DNA of 64,000 nt from Arachis hypogaea (GCF_003086295.3 NC_092048.1:43028425-43092424); one strand, 5' to 3'; positions 30,510 through 42,451 are shown, counted from the stretch's first letter. Translations and numbers: made by a program. Notes: a model not told the origin generated them from the letters alone.

Positions 30510-31937
30510 ATGTCTGATCCAAAGGGGAAAAGCAAAGCTAAAGCAGGCACGGGTAAAAGAAACAGAGGAGAATCATCTACTGTTCTGTTAGATATACTGC
30601 ATGATGATTCCTGGCGTGAGAAAAACTTCACTCTGCAAGAAAAAGTAGATCAATTAGTACCTGCAACTGATCCAATAAAATTTGCAAATCGCTACTGTGA
30701 ACTGAAATATGAGGTCTTTGCGACTAAGAGGCACTTGTATTTGGAGAAAACCCTCAGAATTCCACCCGAATTACAATAGTACACTACAGAGCAAATAAAG
30801 CAGAGAGGCTAGTTCTTTCTGGAAAGGAATCTGACTGAGGTTAATGCATCTTGGGTCAGGAAATTTTATTACAACTATTATAAGACGACCCTGGATGCAG
30901 TACAGCTTAGAGGGAAGCAGATTTTAGTTACTAAGGAGGCTATTGAAGATATCCTCCATTTCCAGCCTAAGTCAAATGAACCAGATGGTTACTAGAAGGC
31001 TGAGGAAGCCATGAGATTTATGAGCTTTAACTGGGAGGTAGTAAAGCGAACCATATCCATTGATCCAGCTGTCCCATGGGTTATGGGTAAGTTGACAGTG
31101 AACCTAAAAGGCATCAAGATCATTTATCTGAATGATGAGGCTCGGCTATGGCAACAAATTTTGAGCAACTATGTGATGCCGAGCACTCACGAAACTGAGG
31201 TACCAGCTGCCATGATTACTCTTATCTGGTGCGTGATGGAAGGCAAGGACTTGTACCTTCCCCGATTTATACGTCAGTACATGTTCAGGGTGCATGTCCA
31301 AGGCACTCTGCCTTTTCCATATCTGATTATCCAGTTGGGCTGCCGAGCTGAGGTACCTTGGGAGCCTGAGGATGAGAAGCCACCAGCCGCCGACTGTAAG
31401 AAGATCATCCCACACGGCAGGAAGTTCGAGGCTCTGGGCTAAAGACTGCCCTCTCTTACTGCCTCCGCTGATGCAGCCATATCCTCTGCTGTCCCTTCAA
31501 CACCTGCTGCACCACCCACACCTACAGCACCCTCACCTGCTTTCCAGCCTATTTACCACCTTGTGCACCGACTATTTGAGCGCTTGGATCGGATGGAGCG
31601 TCGCAATAAGCGACGCTATGAGCATTTGAAGCTAATGATTAGGATAGGACACACTGACATCCCCTCCGAACCTGACACACCATCAGAGCCATCTGAGGAG
31701 GAGGCGGATGAGCATGAGGAGGATGCACGAGCAGAGCCCCAGCATGAGGAGCCTCAGTAGACACAGCGGGCAGATCCACAGGCACCTATACAGACAGATA
31801 CACAGGCCCCTATACAGGCAGAGCCTCAGGCACCTTCACTGCCAGCGCCCATAGAGACAGCATCAGCACACCCTTCCGGAGGTGCCGAATCTTCACACCC
31901 AACCGGATTGAGCATCGAGGACGATGTTATTATATAA
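30510..31937 (+). pseudogene. Second ORF, copy A (putative plant transposon protein type)
   Basis: One frame of 475 codons runs from MSDPKGKSKAKAG to IEDDVII. It has a basic Lys-rich N-terminus, a central domain (ILHDDSWREKNF, YCELKYEVFATKRHLYLEKTL, MRFMSFNWEVVKRTI, MITLIWCVMEGKDLYLPRFI), a charged segment (RLFERLDRMERRNKRRYEH) and an acidic Pro/Glu/Gln-rich tail. Five in-frame stops break it (30777, 30810, 30993, 31440 and 31758). Each can be explained by one C-to-T or G-to-A change in a Gln or Trp codon, and no frameshift is needed. The central domain resembles the 'putative plant transposon protein' family seen with Athila-like elements. No catalytic motif is visible and the function is unknown. 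The stop overlaps TAAGTGTGGGGAGGTCG. Confidence 0.8.
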
Positions 31938-33705
31938 GTGTGGGGAGGTCGCCATCTCTGGTGGACTTTATTTTGGTGAACTACTTTCAGACCCTTTTTA
32001 TCCTATTTTGTTTCATTTTCTGTATTTTTATTTTATCTTATTTTTCTTCCAGTACTTGCACATTTTCCTTTACTGTATTTCTGTTTATTTCTACTTTATT
32101 ACATTTTGCACTTTGGACTGTATATATCTTAGATATTTAGCTTGATTTGCACTCTTAGCTTATTAGTTGTGATATAGAAAAATATGGATTATTAATTTTA
32201 GTTTACCCTTTTAGCATATGATAATTTGGTTTAATTGAAAATAAAGAGTAGACTAGAAATTTTTAGTTTTTCATAATCACAACAATCCACTTAGCATAGA
32301 TATATAGTAATAAATGTGGTAAATTGACAACATTTTTCAAAGGATGTATTTATTTCTTTACAAAAGCCATTCAAAGATTCACATTGATTGAATTGGAACT
32401 CTTTATTCTTACTTGCATGATATACATAAATGATATATAGTTTTTGAGCTAAAGAACACACAACCTGTGAGATTTGAGCTTAATTGCATGGTTATATTAT
32501 TTAACCATAGTTTTCATTCCTGTGTGTTTCTTCACTATGATTGCAATCTTTTGCTTTGTTCTATTCTATATGTCCAATATAGAATGTATTTATATGCTTA
32601 CATATGATTGAGGCCATTACTTGTTTTTTCTCACTTATCCCAAATAAGCCTACCCTTTTATGTCACCCTTGTTAGCCACATTGAGCCTTTTAATCCTCAT
32701 TTATTCTGAATTTTGCCACATCACTAGCCTTAAGCAGAAAAACAAATTATACTATCCCAAATTGAATCTTTGGTTAGCTTAAGATAGAGATTGTGTATCC
32801 ACTAAGTGTGGGAAAACTGTGGGAACATGGGTTGATAGGAAAGTGCTAAATTGACAAATTATTTGGAATTTGGGTGCATGCTCATGTGAAACTAAAATAA
32901 TTAAAATACCATGTGCATTGATATATGTTATGTTTATTAAAAAAAATCACTATAATTAAATAATTAAATAAGGGGACAAAAAAAAATTACCCCAATAATG
33001 AGTTTAGTAAAAAGATCAATGCACATGTGAGAAAATTGAAAATAATTTGGTACATGAGTATGTGATACAAAAGTGAAAAAAATTTGGGAAGCTAGGCATA
33101 ATGTTAGAATTGTATAAAGTATGTATATGTTAGGTGAGATCTTAGACTAATCAAGGATTTAATTTATAGCTCACTTAGCCATATATATATACCCTCACCT
33201 TTGCTTTAAGCCCATTACAACCTTGAAAAGACCTCATGATGATTGCATGTGTACATTAAATATTTGTTGATTGGTTAGATGAAGAACAACGTTTTAAAAA
33301 GCATGACTAGAGAAGAGTAGAGTGATTAACCCCAAAGACTGAGTGATTAGAGTGTATATACAAATCCAGTGAGGGTTCAATAGCTCATTCCCATATATCC
33401 ATGATTAATCACTGATTGTCTTGCAAGTTTGTGAACTCTTTCGATTGACTCAACTCAATTGTGAATGTGTTTTAATATGATTTAGCCTCGGTTGTGCATA
33501 TATAATTCCTTGAAAATTTTACTCAATTTAACCACATGTAAGCTTTATATATTTAGCTGGGTAGTAATTAGAATTGCATGATTCATTTAGGTAGCTTGCA
33601 TTTAGATAGATTGCATTGCATAGATTCCACCATTCTACCTTCACTCTTTTTCAATCTCTCTTAAGTTGAGCTTGAGGACATGCTAATGTTTAAGTGTGGG
33701 GAGGT
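31938..33705 (+). other. 3' noncoding tail of copy A
   Basis: AT-rich, no gene seen. It starts with an internal polypurine-like word (GTGTGGGGAGGTCG, 31938 onward) and ends with the real one, AAGTGTGGGGAGGT (33692-33705). The latter is preceded by TTGAGCTTGAGGACATGC. Confidence 0.6.
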
Positions 33706-35114
33706 TGATAAACCACTATTTTATGATCTATCTTGTGCTCAATTGAGTGGTTTTTATCAATTCTTCACCCACTTATTCATATAATTTGCATGGTTTTACA
33801 ATTCCTTCCTTATTATGTATTATATGTGAAAACATGTTTCCTAAACCTTAAAAATATTAATTTTAATTATCCTTTATTACCATTCGATGCCGTGATCTGT
33901 GTGTTAAGTATTTTCAGGCTTTATAGGGCAGGAATGGTTTAGAGGACAGAAAGGAAACATGCAAAGGTGGAAGGAACGCGCAAAAATGAAGTTTTGAAGA
34001 AACTGACAGTGATGCGCGCACATGGACGACGCAGACGCGTGACTGACGCGTACGCGTGACAAGGAAAACTTCCAAATGACGCGCACGCGTGACCTACGCA
34101 TACGCGTGACAGACGCCACGTGTAGAAAGTTGCAGAATTCGCCCCCAGCAATTTCTGGACCCTTTTTCGGCCCAAATCTAGGCCCAGAAACATAGAATAG
34201 AGGCTGGAGAATGACGAAATCAAATCATTCATCAATCATTCATGGAAGATACATAATTTTATGTTTTAGATGTAGCTTTCTAGAGGAGAGGCTCTCTCCT
34301 CTCTCTTAGGTTTTAGGATTAGGATTTCTTCATTTTCTCAATTCCAGGTTCAATGTTCCTTTAATTTATGTTCTCTTCTACTCTAATTTATTCTAGCACT
34401 CTAGTTTATTTATTTCTCCTATTGATTACTTTATGTTGCTATTTTATTTATGAATTCTTATGTTTAATTTGAATTTCTATTTAATATAATTCGAGGTATT
34501 TCAGAATTGAGATTTCTTTCTTCTATTTATGTTATTGATGCTTCCAATTTAATTTAGACTCTTCCCCCTTTGCCTTGGTTGAGTAATTGATAACACTTGA
34601 GTTATCAAACTCAGCTGTTGATTGAAAATTAGAATTTGCTGATTGATTTGGATCCCTCTAAAGCTAGTCTTTCCTTGGGAGTTGACTAGGACTTGAGGAA
34701 TCAAATTGATTAGTCCACTTGACTTTCCTTTATTTAGTAAGGGTTAACTAAGTGGGAGCAATAAACAATTCTCATCACACTTGATAAGGATAACTAGGAT
34801 GGGATTTCCAGTTCTTATACCTTGCAATGGTTTTTATGATAATTAATTTACTTTTCTGTCAATTTATTTTCTTGTTCCCTATTTCAAAAAACCCAAAAAG
34901 ATACTTTTCCATAACCAATAATAAATCATACTACCCTGCAATTCCTTGAGAGATGACCTGAGGTTTAAATACTTCGGTTATCAATTTTATTAGGGGTTTG
35001 TTACTTGTGACAACCAAAACTTTTGCACGAAAGGATTCTCTGTTGGTTTAGAAACTATACTTTCAACGAGACTTTATCTGTAAAATTCTTTACTAGCAGA
35101 AAACCCATTCGTCA
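33706..35114 (+). repeat. 3' LTR of copy A
   Basis: It starts TGATAAACCAC and ends CATTCGTCA. It matches the inverted LTR 39710-41087 along its length. U3 carries ACGCGTACGCGT motifs at 34014-34115. Confidence 0.9.
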
Positions 35115-35455
35115 ATTAACCTCAGTCAAATTCCTTTCCAGAAAGAACTAGCCTCTTTGTTTAATCTGCTATGTTGTGTACTTTGTAATTCAGGTGGAAT
35201 TCTGAGGGTCTTTTCCAGATATAGGTGCCTTTTAGTCACAAAGACCTCATATTTCAATTCACAGTAGCAATTTGTGAACTTGATCGGATCAATCGCAGGT
35301 ACTAGTTGGTCGGCTTTTTCCTGCGGAGTGAAGTTTTTCTCATGCCAGGAATCATCATATAGTATATCTGTCAGAGCCATAGATGTTTGGCCTCTTTTCC
35401 TTTTACCCGTAGTGGCCTTAGCCTTTCCTTTTTCTTTTTCTTTTGGGTCAGACAT
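35115..35455 (-). pseudogene. Second ORF of copy B, N-terminal fragment
   Basis: MSDPKEKEKGKAKATTGKR opens the frame, followed by ILYDDSWHEKNFTPQEK and YCELKYEVFVTKRHLYLEKTL, closely matching copy A. The last codons shift frame relative to copy A, and the gene is cut at 35115 by the junction with copy A's LTR. About 113 codons remain of some 475. Confidence 0.8.
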
Positions 35456-37372
35456 CCTGAAAAATAAAAAATTCAGGGTATAATTTATCAACTTAAAGCA
35501 GAAAAATAAGAAGGTATATAGGATTCAAGCAATATAAGTATAGGTGGGCAAAATAGGAATAATAGCCAAAGCAGGAAGTGAGTCAGAAAGATATAGAATG
35601 TTGGACTGAATGCAAGATAAAATTCATAGAATTCAATTAAAAATCACAATCCAAAAAACTTTGAGATGCAGAATGCTTGTTTGTCAGGAAGCAACAATAA
35701 ACATGCCTTGAAAGGGGTTGAAAGTCATTAGTGTAAAACTAAGAGGGAAGTTATAAAGTCAATGAAGTCAAAAGTTAATAAGGGACGTTAAAGTTAGTGG
35801 CATGGTACTGTAGTTCCTAGCTAACAGAAATGCACAAACTTGAGGAACAAACAACTCACATTCAAGCAGATAATGCAGATTATTGATGATAAACATGAAA
35901 ATAAAAGAAGCATGAAAAGGATTATGAATCATCAATAATGCAATTGAAGTTGGAATGGAACTAAAAGAGATAGTGAATGCTAGTCCAGCATGTCATGAGA
36001 TGACTTTGGTTAAAACCAATTAAAGCACAACGGACAAGTACCAAAGGCAAGTTATGAATGGCAATTAAGTAAAACTGTTTCTGAAAAAAATTGGGCAGCA
36101 TTCCGACAGTAAAAAGAATGTTCCCAGAAAATCAAATAGCATAATAATGCAAATAGCAGCAATTGTCAAACAGAATTAGCAGTTTATAAGAATCTCAAAA
36201 CAAGTATAGTTTTCATAAAATTGAATTAAAATCGAAAAAATTGAATTGGAGCACTTTTAGGAAGCAAATAAAATTTGATAAAAGCATCACAGAAACCTAC
36301 AAGAAATCTTTAATTTCAAAAAGCATATGAATATGGATATATGTTAGCAGCATGAAAAACAAGGTAATTTATGCGACTCAGGCATTATAAAGCATAGGAA
36401 AGAAGTTGGCTGGTCCCAAATTTAGTTAAATAATTCGAACTTCCGGATGAATTTATGAACAAATAAGACATGAAAACTATACGGAGAGTTAGAAGAATCT
36501 AACAATCGAGCCAATCAAGATTGCAATAGCCAGTTATATGCAAGCAGTATATGATATGAATGTAGAGCAACAATTGCGAGCAGCAGTAACAAATGCAAAA
36601 GCAGTGAAACATGCATATAAAATAGTCATGAAACAGCCATTCGGCAGAACCTTATCAAACAGCCATGAAACAGTGAAATAGCAATAACAACAGCCAACCA
36701 ATAGTGAAAAGCAGAAAATTTAAACAGCAGGTACGGAGCACTTATCAGACCTAGAATCCTCTAACCACATCCTAGCTACCTAACCACCTAGAATCCACTA
36801 CAAACATGAATATCTAACTAACCTAAATTGAACAGAATTGAAATATGCAAACTAACTAACTTGAACGGAAAAGAATTTGGAGTGCAGTGAAACCTGGGGG
36901 CGTAGTGAAAGAAATGGAAATTATGAGGAAGGGGGTGGTACGGCGGTGCTGGTGGTGGCGGAACGGCGGCTCTGGTGATACCCATGGTAATGGCTAGAGG
37001 CAGTGGGTGTTCGAGAGGGTGAGGGGGGAAAGTAGGGGAGAGAGGAGGAGAAGAAAAGAAAGAAGGAAGCGGGAAGGGGGGCGGTGTCGGTGGCGGCACG
37101 ACAGTGGTGGCTGCGGTGGTGTGTGGTGGCAGTGAGGGTTTGAGAGGGGGAAGGAGAAGGAGAAGAGGAGAAGAAGGAAGGATGAGGGGGAAACGGTGGT
37201 GGCAGGGGTATGGGGTTGCCAGCGGTTGCTCCGGTGAGAGGGTGGTGGTGGGCTGCGGTGGCTGTGGAGGTTTGGAAGGAGAGAGAGTGGAGATGGAACT
37301 TGGGGAGGGGGGAAAGTGAGCACGCGGGGGCTAGGGTTTCCGCGTCGGGGGGGGGGGGTTAGTGAATTCAAA
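35456..37372 (-). other. Leader of the second ORF, copy B
   Basis: The inverted counterpart of 28876-30509. The stretch 36818-37370 is G/A-rich on the plus strand and gives accidental proline/serine-rich frames on the minus strand. No gene is called. Confidence 0.6.
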
Positions 37373-37825
37373 TCCACGCGTACGCGTGGGTCACGCGTAC
37401 GCGTGGGTCACGCGTACGCGTGGGTCACGCGTACGCGTGGTGGGGAGAAATTGCAGCGACACGAAAGGGTCATTGACGCGAACGCATAAACAGGGGATAA
37501 TGAAAACGACGCGTACGCGTGTGACACGCGTACGCGTGGACCAGAATTGTGCTAAATGCATGAATCCAGCGTCGTTTTGGGGCAACTCTCTGTTTCATTT
37601 GAGGGGGTAAAAATTTTCAGGTGAAGCGTGCGCGTCGCCCATGCCCACGCGTGGTATGCATAAATGAGAGTGACGCGTATGCATCATGAACGCGCACGCG
37701 TGGGCCAATTTGTGCCTAACACACACCAGCCGCACGATTCCAGCCCAACTTTCTGGGCGTTGGATGTTGACGCCGATTTGGACTTGACGCTCACGCGTGG
37801 CCCATGTGCACGCGTGGTGTGGTTT
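37373..37825. repeat. CACGCGTACGCGTG array, copy B
   Basis: Four perfect tandem units CACGCGTACGCGTGGGT start at 37375, 37392, 37409 and 37426 (17-bp period). More scattered copies follow (37508-37540, 37620-37700, 37790-37815). Confidence 0.93.
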
Positions 37826-37959
37826 TTTTTTTTTTGCAGAATGCAAAATGCAGATACTGATGCTATGTATGAACACTAAGAAAAATAGAATAATAATAAA
37901 AAATAAGAATAAAGCAAAACAAAATTGAACAAATACTGAAAAAGAACGATCATACCATC

Positions 37960-37975
37960 GTGGGTTGTCTCCCAC
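37960..37975 (-). other. Conserved hairpin after the first ORF, copy B
   Basis: GTGGG and CCCAC arms on the plus strand, the inverted counterpart of 28317-28334. One outer base pair is changed. Confidence 0.65.
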
Positions 37976-38025
37976 CTAGCACTTTTAGTTAAAGTCCTTA
38001 AGTTGGACATTTGGTGAGCTCCTTG

Positions 38026-39590
38026 TCATGGTGGCTTGTGCTTGAACTTATCCAGAAATCTCCACCAACATTTGCAATCCCAATAGCCTCCGGGTCCCAA
38101 ACTATGCAAATAAAGCCTTCGAGCAAGTTAAAGCAGGCAATCAGGCTCCAGGAGTGTTGATTATCAGAACGAATTCCAGGATCCCAAACTTTGCTTTTGT
38201 ACCCGTCTTCGCTTTTATCTACATTATTCCAACCGGGCAGTATGCAACCTGAATTTCCACTAAGATACCCAAACATCTTCCAAAACCCATTCAATCAAGC
38301 TCTATACCAATCCTTGCACTTCCATTTGGAGTATGGAACCATTTTGAATCTTGCATACCAACTTCTATTACTAACCATCTCTCTCTTACTCTTAAAGCCA
38401 CAAAGAGCTCTAAGATGGCCATCGGTTTCTAACAAACCATATTCAAGTGGAAAGGTGAAGATAAAGGCTAAGGATTTTACCCACTTTAAGTTTGTATTGG
38501 GTGGTAATGGCCTTGGGAGAGGTGTTTCCAGTGGTCCTTCAAGCTCTACTTCCTTGTACTCCTCTGTGAATTCTGCCACTTTCTTGCAAACCTCTTCAAC
38601 TGCAACCACGTCTGGATCAAAGTCTTCGATTTCTTCCTCATCACTCAAGTCATAAGTTGGAGGTTGAGAAAAATCTACCTCCACATCATCTTCATACTCA
38701 CTTGGGAAAGATTCGTCAAGCTTAAGGAGTTCAAATTCGTATGCAACTTCATGATCATCATTACCAAGGGAACTTGCTCTGTGATCTGTTCCGTCCAATT
38801 CTTCATAAGGTACATGCCTTGGGGGTTGTGCACTATCCTCCTTAGCATCAATTACAAATTTCTTGGTGGAATTCTCTACAACTCTTAATTCCCATGGAGG
38901 TTCAACGTCTCCTAAGTCTTCAACCAATTCTTCTTCTTTGATAATCTCGGCTTCCTCCACTTGTTCCAATACAAAGTCATGCTCCTTACTGTCTATCGGA
39001 GTTTCTAGTGCCTCCTCATGCTACGCTCTTCATTAGATTCTCCACATGAAGCCATGGGAGTTCCTTGAGTATCCAAGCGTTGGAAGGATAATCGATTTAT
39101 CGCTTGCTCCAATTGATGAAGGGTTGCATGAAATTGATCCACTGTTTCCTTGAGACGATCCTTTGATTCTTGGGTCGATGGATATGGACATGGTGCATAC
39201 GGAAGTGGTGGATAAGGGTTAGGGTCATATGGGGGTGTTTGGTAATAAAGGGCTTGTGAGTTTGGTGGTTCAAAGGTATGTTGTGGAGGTGGTTCATAAG
39301 CATAGGGTGGGGCTTGTTGGTAACTACAAGGGGATCCACCATATCCATCATCTTGGTACGCACCTCAGATTGGCTCTTGACCATAGTAATTTGGTGGAGG
39401 TTGGTTGTCATGAAAAGGTCTACCATAACTATTGTCTTGGCATGCATTGTAGGATGGTCATTGTCTATGGTACCTTGGAGGGTGTTGTTGCTGAAACGGT
39501 TGATCAAATCCTCGTGACTCCTTCCATCTTTGATTGTTTCGACCTTGATGCATGTTCCTGTTATAGCTTAAAGCGACATGGGTGAGAACT
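38026..39590 (-). pseudogene. First ORF of copy B: P/Q/Y-rich protein of unknown function
   Basis: From the N-terminus: NMHQGRNNQRWKESRGF, then a long segment rich in Pro, Gln and Tyr (QPFQQQHPP, NQPPPNYYGQ, YEPPPQHTFEPP, PPYDPNPYPPLPYAP), and a short helical piece (FHATLHQLEQAINRL). An acidic segment follows (EEAEIIKEEELVEDLGD), then a conserved block (NLKWVKSLAFIFTFPLEYG, LETDGHLRALCGFKSKREM), and WDPGI with the C-terminal WWRFLDKFKHKPP in another frame. Stops (after HRQ and EPI) and at least one frameshift disrupt it. It sits where gag stands in the other family, about 100 bases after the primer site. I do not recognise a capsid, knuckle or enzyme motif. The copy at 52244-53945 confirms the layout. 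Confidence 0.72.
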
Positions 39591-39687
39591 CATAGTAACT
39601 AATGGAAATTAAAATAAAAAATAAAAACAAATAAACAAGCAAAAGCAAATATTTACAATAACCAATAATAAGGCACACAATTGCAAT

Positions 39688-39705
39688 TTCCCGGCAATGA
39701 CACCA
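39688..39705 (-). other. Primer binding site of copy B
   Basis: The minus strand reads TGGTGTCATTGCCGGGAA, a decayed tRNA-Asp-type site four bases after the LTR end. Confidence 0.7.
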
Positions 39706-39709
39706 TTTT

Positions 39710-41087
39710 TGACGGAACGAAACTCTCGCGCAGTCTATAATTTTCACAAATAAATAAGTTCTCGTTGCTAGTATAGTTTCTAAATCGACAAGAAATCCTT
39801 TCGTGCAAAAGTTTTGGTTGTCACAAGTAACAAACCCCTAATAAAATTGATAACTGAAGTATTTAAACCTCGGGTCGTCTCTCAAGGAATTGCAGGGAAG
39901 TACGATTTATTATTAGTTATGGAAAAGTATCTTTTTAGGGTTTTTGAATAATGAACGGGAAAAGTGAATTGCAGGAATTAAAGTAATAACTAATAAAGCT
40001 CTTAGCAAGGTATGAAAACTGGAAATCCCATCCTAGTTATCCTTATCAATTGTGATGAGAATTATTCATTACTCCCACTTAGTTAACCCTTACTAAATAA
40101 AGGAAAGTCAAGTGGACTAATTAATTCGTTCCTCAAGTCCTAGTCAACTCCTAAGGAAAGACTAGCTTTAGAGGGATCCAAATAAACCAGTAAATTTCAA
40201 TTATCAATCAACAAAGGAGTTTGATAACTCAAGTGTCACCAACTAATCAATTCAAGCTAAGAACCTAAAAAGCTAAATTAAAATCATAAATTTGAAATAC
40301 CTCAAATTGCATTAAATATAAATTCAAATCTAACATGGAGTTCATAAATCAATATTGAGAAAATAAACAAACTAAAGTAATAGAATAAATAAAAGTAGAA
40401 GAGAAATTAAATTAAAGGAACATTGAACCTGGAATTGAGAAAACGAAGAAATCCTAATCCTAAAACCTAAGAGAGAGGAGAGAGCCTCTCTCTCTAGAAA
40501 ACTACATATAAAACCTAAAATTGTGTGTCTTGAATGAATTATTAATGAATGATTTGATTCTCTCATTTTCCAGCCTCTATTCTGTGTTTCCGGGCTTGGA
40601 TTTGGGCCGAAAAGGAGCCCAGAAATCGCTAGGGGCGACTTCTGCAACTTTCTGCACGTGGCGTCTATCACGCGTACGCATGGGTCACACGTGCGCGTCG
40701 TTTGGAGATTTTCCTTGTCATGCGTATGCGTCGGTCACGCCTATGCGTCGGTCACGCGTACGCGTCATCCATGCGCGCACGTCGCTGCCATTTTCATCAA
40801 AGCTTCATTTTGCGCGTTCCTTCCACTTTTGCATGTTTTCTTTCTGTTCCCTAAGCCATTCCTGCCCTATAAAGCCTGAAAATACTTAACACACAGATCA
40901 CGACATCGAATGGTGATAAAGGATAATTAAAATTAACAGTTTTAAGGCCTAGGAAACATGTTTTCACATATATCATAGAATAAGGAAGGAGTTGTAAAAC
41001 TATGCGAATTATATGAATAAGTGAGTGAAGAATTGACAAAACCCACTCAAATTAGCACAAGATAAATCATAAAATAGTGGTTTATCA
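39710..41087 (-). repeat. 5' LTR of copy B
   Basis: On the minus strand it starts TGATAAACCAC at 41087 and ends CGTTCCGTCA at 39710. ACGCGTACGCGT-type words lie at 40668-40765. Its outer end lies within the leader of an unrelated second ORF (41088 onward), suggesting insertion there. Confidence 0.9.
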
Positions 41088-41500
41088 CCCATCATATCCC
41101 TTGATTCTCTCAACTCACCTTCCACTCCACCCAATCCACTCTCATGTATCCCATCAATCTCTTCACCCAACAACCTAAAATTCAAATTCAATTTTCCCCC
41201 TACCCATACCCCAAAACCGAATCCCCCTTCCCCACCTATCAATACCCCACTCCTCTTCCACTTTCACCACACCTCAAACTATTCTCTCCTTCCTTACCTA
41301 CTCTTCCCCTTCACACACTCCTCACTTTCCTTTTCCTCTTCCATCCTAGCTAAGGCCGAGGCCTTCTCCTCCATTCTCCTCTATCTCTTTTGTTTCTATT
41401 TTTCCATTTCCTTATTTTCTATCTTTCTTTTACTCGGGGACGAGCAAATCTTTTAAATTTGGTGTTGGGTGCTCCGCTTTTTCTTCATTCTACTATCTCC
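41088..41500 (+). other. C/T-rich leader of a second ORF with hairpin
   Basis: A pyrimidine-rich tract like 25800-26260, with the hairpin TTTACTCG-GGGA-CGAGCAAA at 41429-41448 followed by TTTTAAATTTGGTGTTGGG. Confidence 0.6.
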
Positions 41501-42451
41501 ATGGCACCCAAGACCGGAGAATTCTCCTCAAGAAAGAGGAAAGAGAAGCCTCCTACCTCCGACCCATGGGACTTCACCCGATTCTCCTCTAAGACACATG
41601 AGGATCATTTTTATGAGGTGGTGCACAAGAAGAAGGTGGTTCCCGAGGTTCGATTTCATCTGAAGCCGGATGAGTACCCAGAGATCCAATACTAGATTCT
41701 GAGATGGGGTTGGAAAGTTCTGGCCAACCCCATAACTGAAGTTAGAGCATTGATAGTGCGAGAGTTCTACGCCAATGCTTGGGTGACTTACCAGCATGTC
41801 AGAGGCGTAAACTCGGAGTCGAAGGACTGGCGTACCATGGTCAGAGGGTATATAATGGATTTTATCCTGGAGAGTGTGAGGATGGCACTACAGTTACCTC
41901 TATTAGGAGAGGACCCTCATTCATACACTCGGAGGGTCAATACTGACCAAAGATTGGATTAGATTCTTGTTGACATTTGCCACCCCGGAGCTCAATGAAG
42001 GAGGGATTCTAAAGGTCTGCCATACCAACTGGGTAGGCATGACCTCAAGCCAATTGCTCGAGGATGGTTGGAGTTTATCCAACATTCCATCCTCCCTATG
42101 AGTAACCGTTCTGAGGTTACAGTTGAGTGAGCAGTGATGATCCATTGTATCATGCTCGACAACAAGGTGGATATGCATGAGGTGATCCCTCAGGAGTTCT
42201 ACAGGATAGCTGACAAAGCCTCCACCTCTGCAAGACTGACTTTCCCTCACCTCATCTATGGCCTGTGTGCAGCAGCTGGAGCTCACATTGATGGAGATAC
42301 CCTGATCGACGTTGAGAGGCCGATCACTAGGAAGGGTATGGAGCATGTTCACGTTAGAGAGCTCGGGCATGGACCACAGCAGGAGCCAGTTTCACCACCT
42401 CCACAGAATCTTCTAGAGATGGCTCAGGGAATCTATTGCTCAGTCCAATAA
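41501..42451 (+). pseudogene. Second ORF, near-complete copy (putative plant transposon protein)
   Basis: One frame of 316 codons starts MAPKTGEFSSRKRKEKPP. It contains SKTHEDHFYEVVHKKKVV, VREFYANAWVTYQH, WRTMVRGYIMDF, a central domain (ILVDICHPGAQ..RRDSKGLPYQLG, LKPIARGWLEFIQHSILP, EVTVE.AVMIHCIMLDNKVD) and HLIYGLCAAAGAHID. This is the best view of the domain in the window and matches my memory of the 'putative plant transposon protein' family. Stops at 41693, 41960, 41996 and 42128 can each come from a CAG, CAG, TGG or CGA codon by one transition. No frameshift is needed. At its end the sequence passes into an LTR tail (42447), so the C-terminal coiled-coil part is missing. The biochemical role is unknown. 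Confidence 0.8.

Larger units (their letters stand above)
28037..35114 (+). mobile_element. Second non-autonomous Athila-like family, copy A (5'-truncated)
   Basis: Order: tail of the first ORF (28037-28266), hairpin (28317-28334), CACGCGTACGCGTG-type array (28485-28875), pyrimidine-rich and AT-rich leader, second ORF (30510-31937), noncoding tail, polypurine tract (33690-33705), 3' LTR (33706-35114). The 5' LTR and most of the first ORF are missing. No RT or integrase is present. It faces copy B (35115-41087) head-on. Confidence 0.85.
35115..41087 (-). mobile_element. Second non-autonomous family, copy B (3'-truncated, inverted)
   Basis: Read on the minus strand: 5' LTR (39710-41087), primer binding site (39688-39705), first ORF (38026-39590), hairpin, CACGCGTACGCGTG array (37373-37825), leader, and the start of the second ORF (35115-35455). 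It stops exactly at the end of copy A's LTR. The part 35115-38290 is an inverted copy of 28037-30846. Confidence 0.85.

Noticed and set aside
36818..37377. Proline/serine-rich minus-strand frames, and their counterparts at 28872-29398
   Set aside because: They follow a pyrimidine-rich leader in several frames at once and are not kept in one frame between copies.
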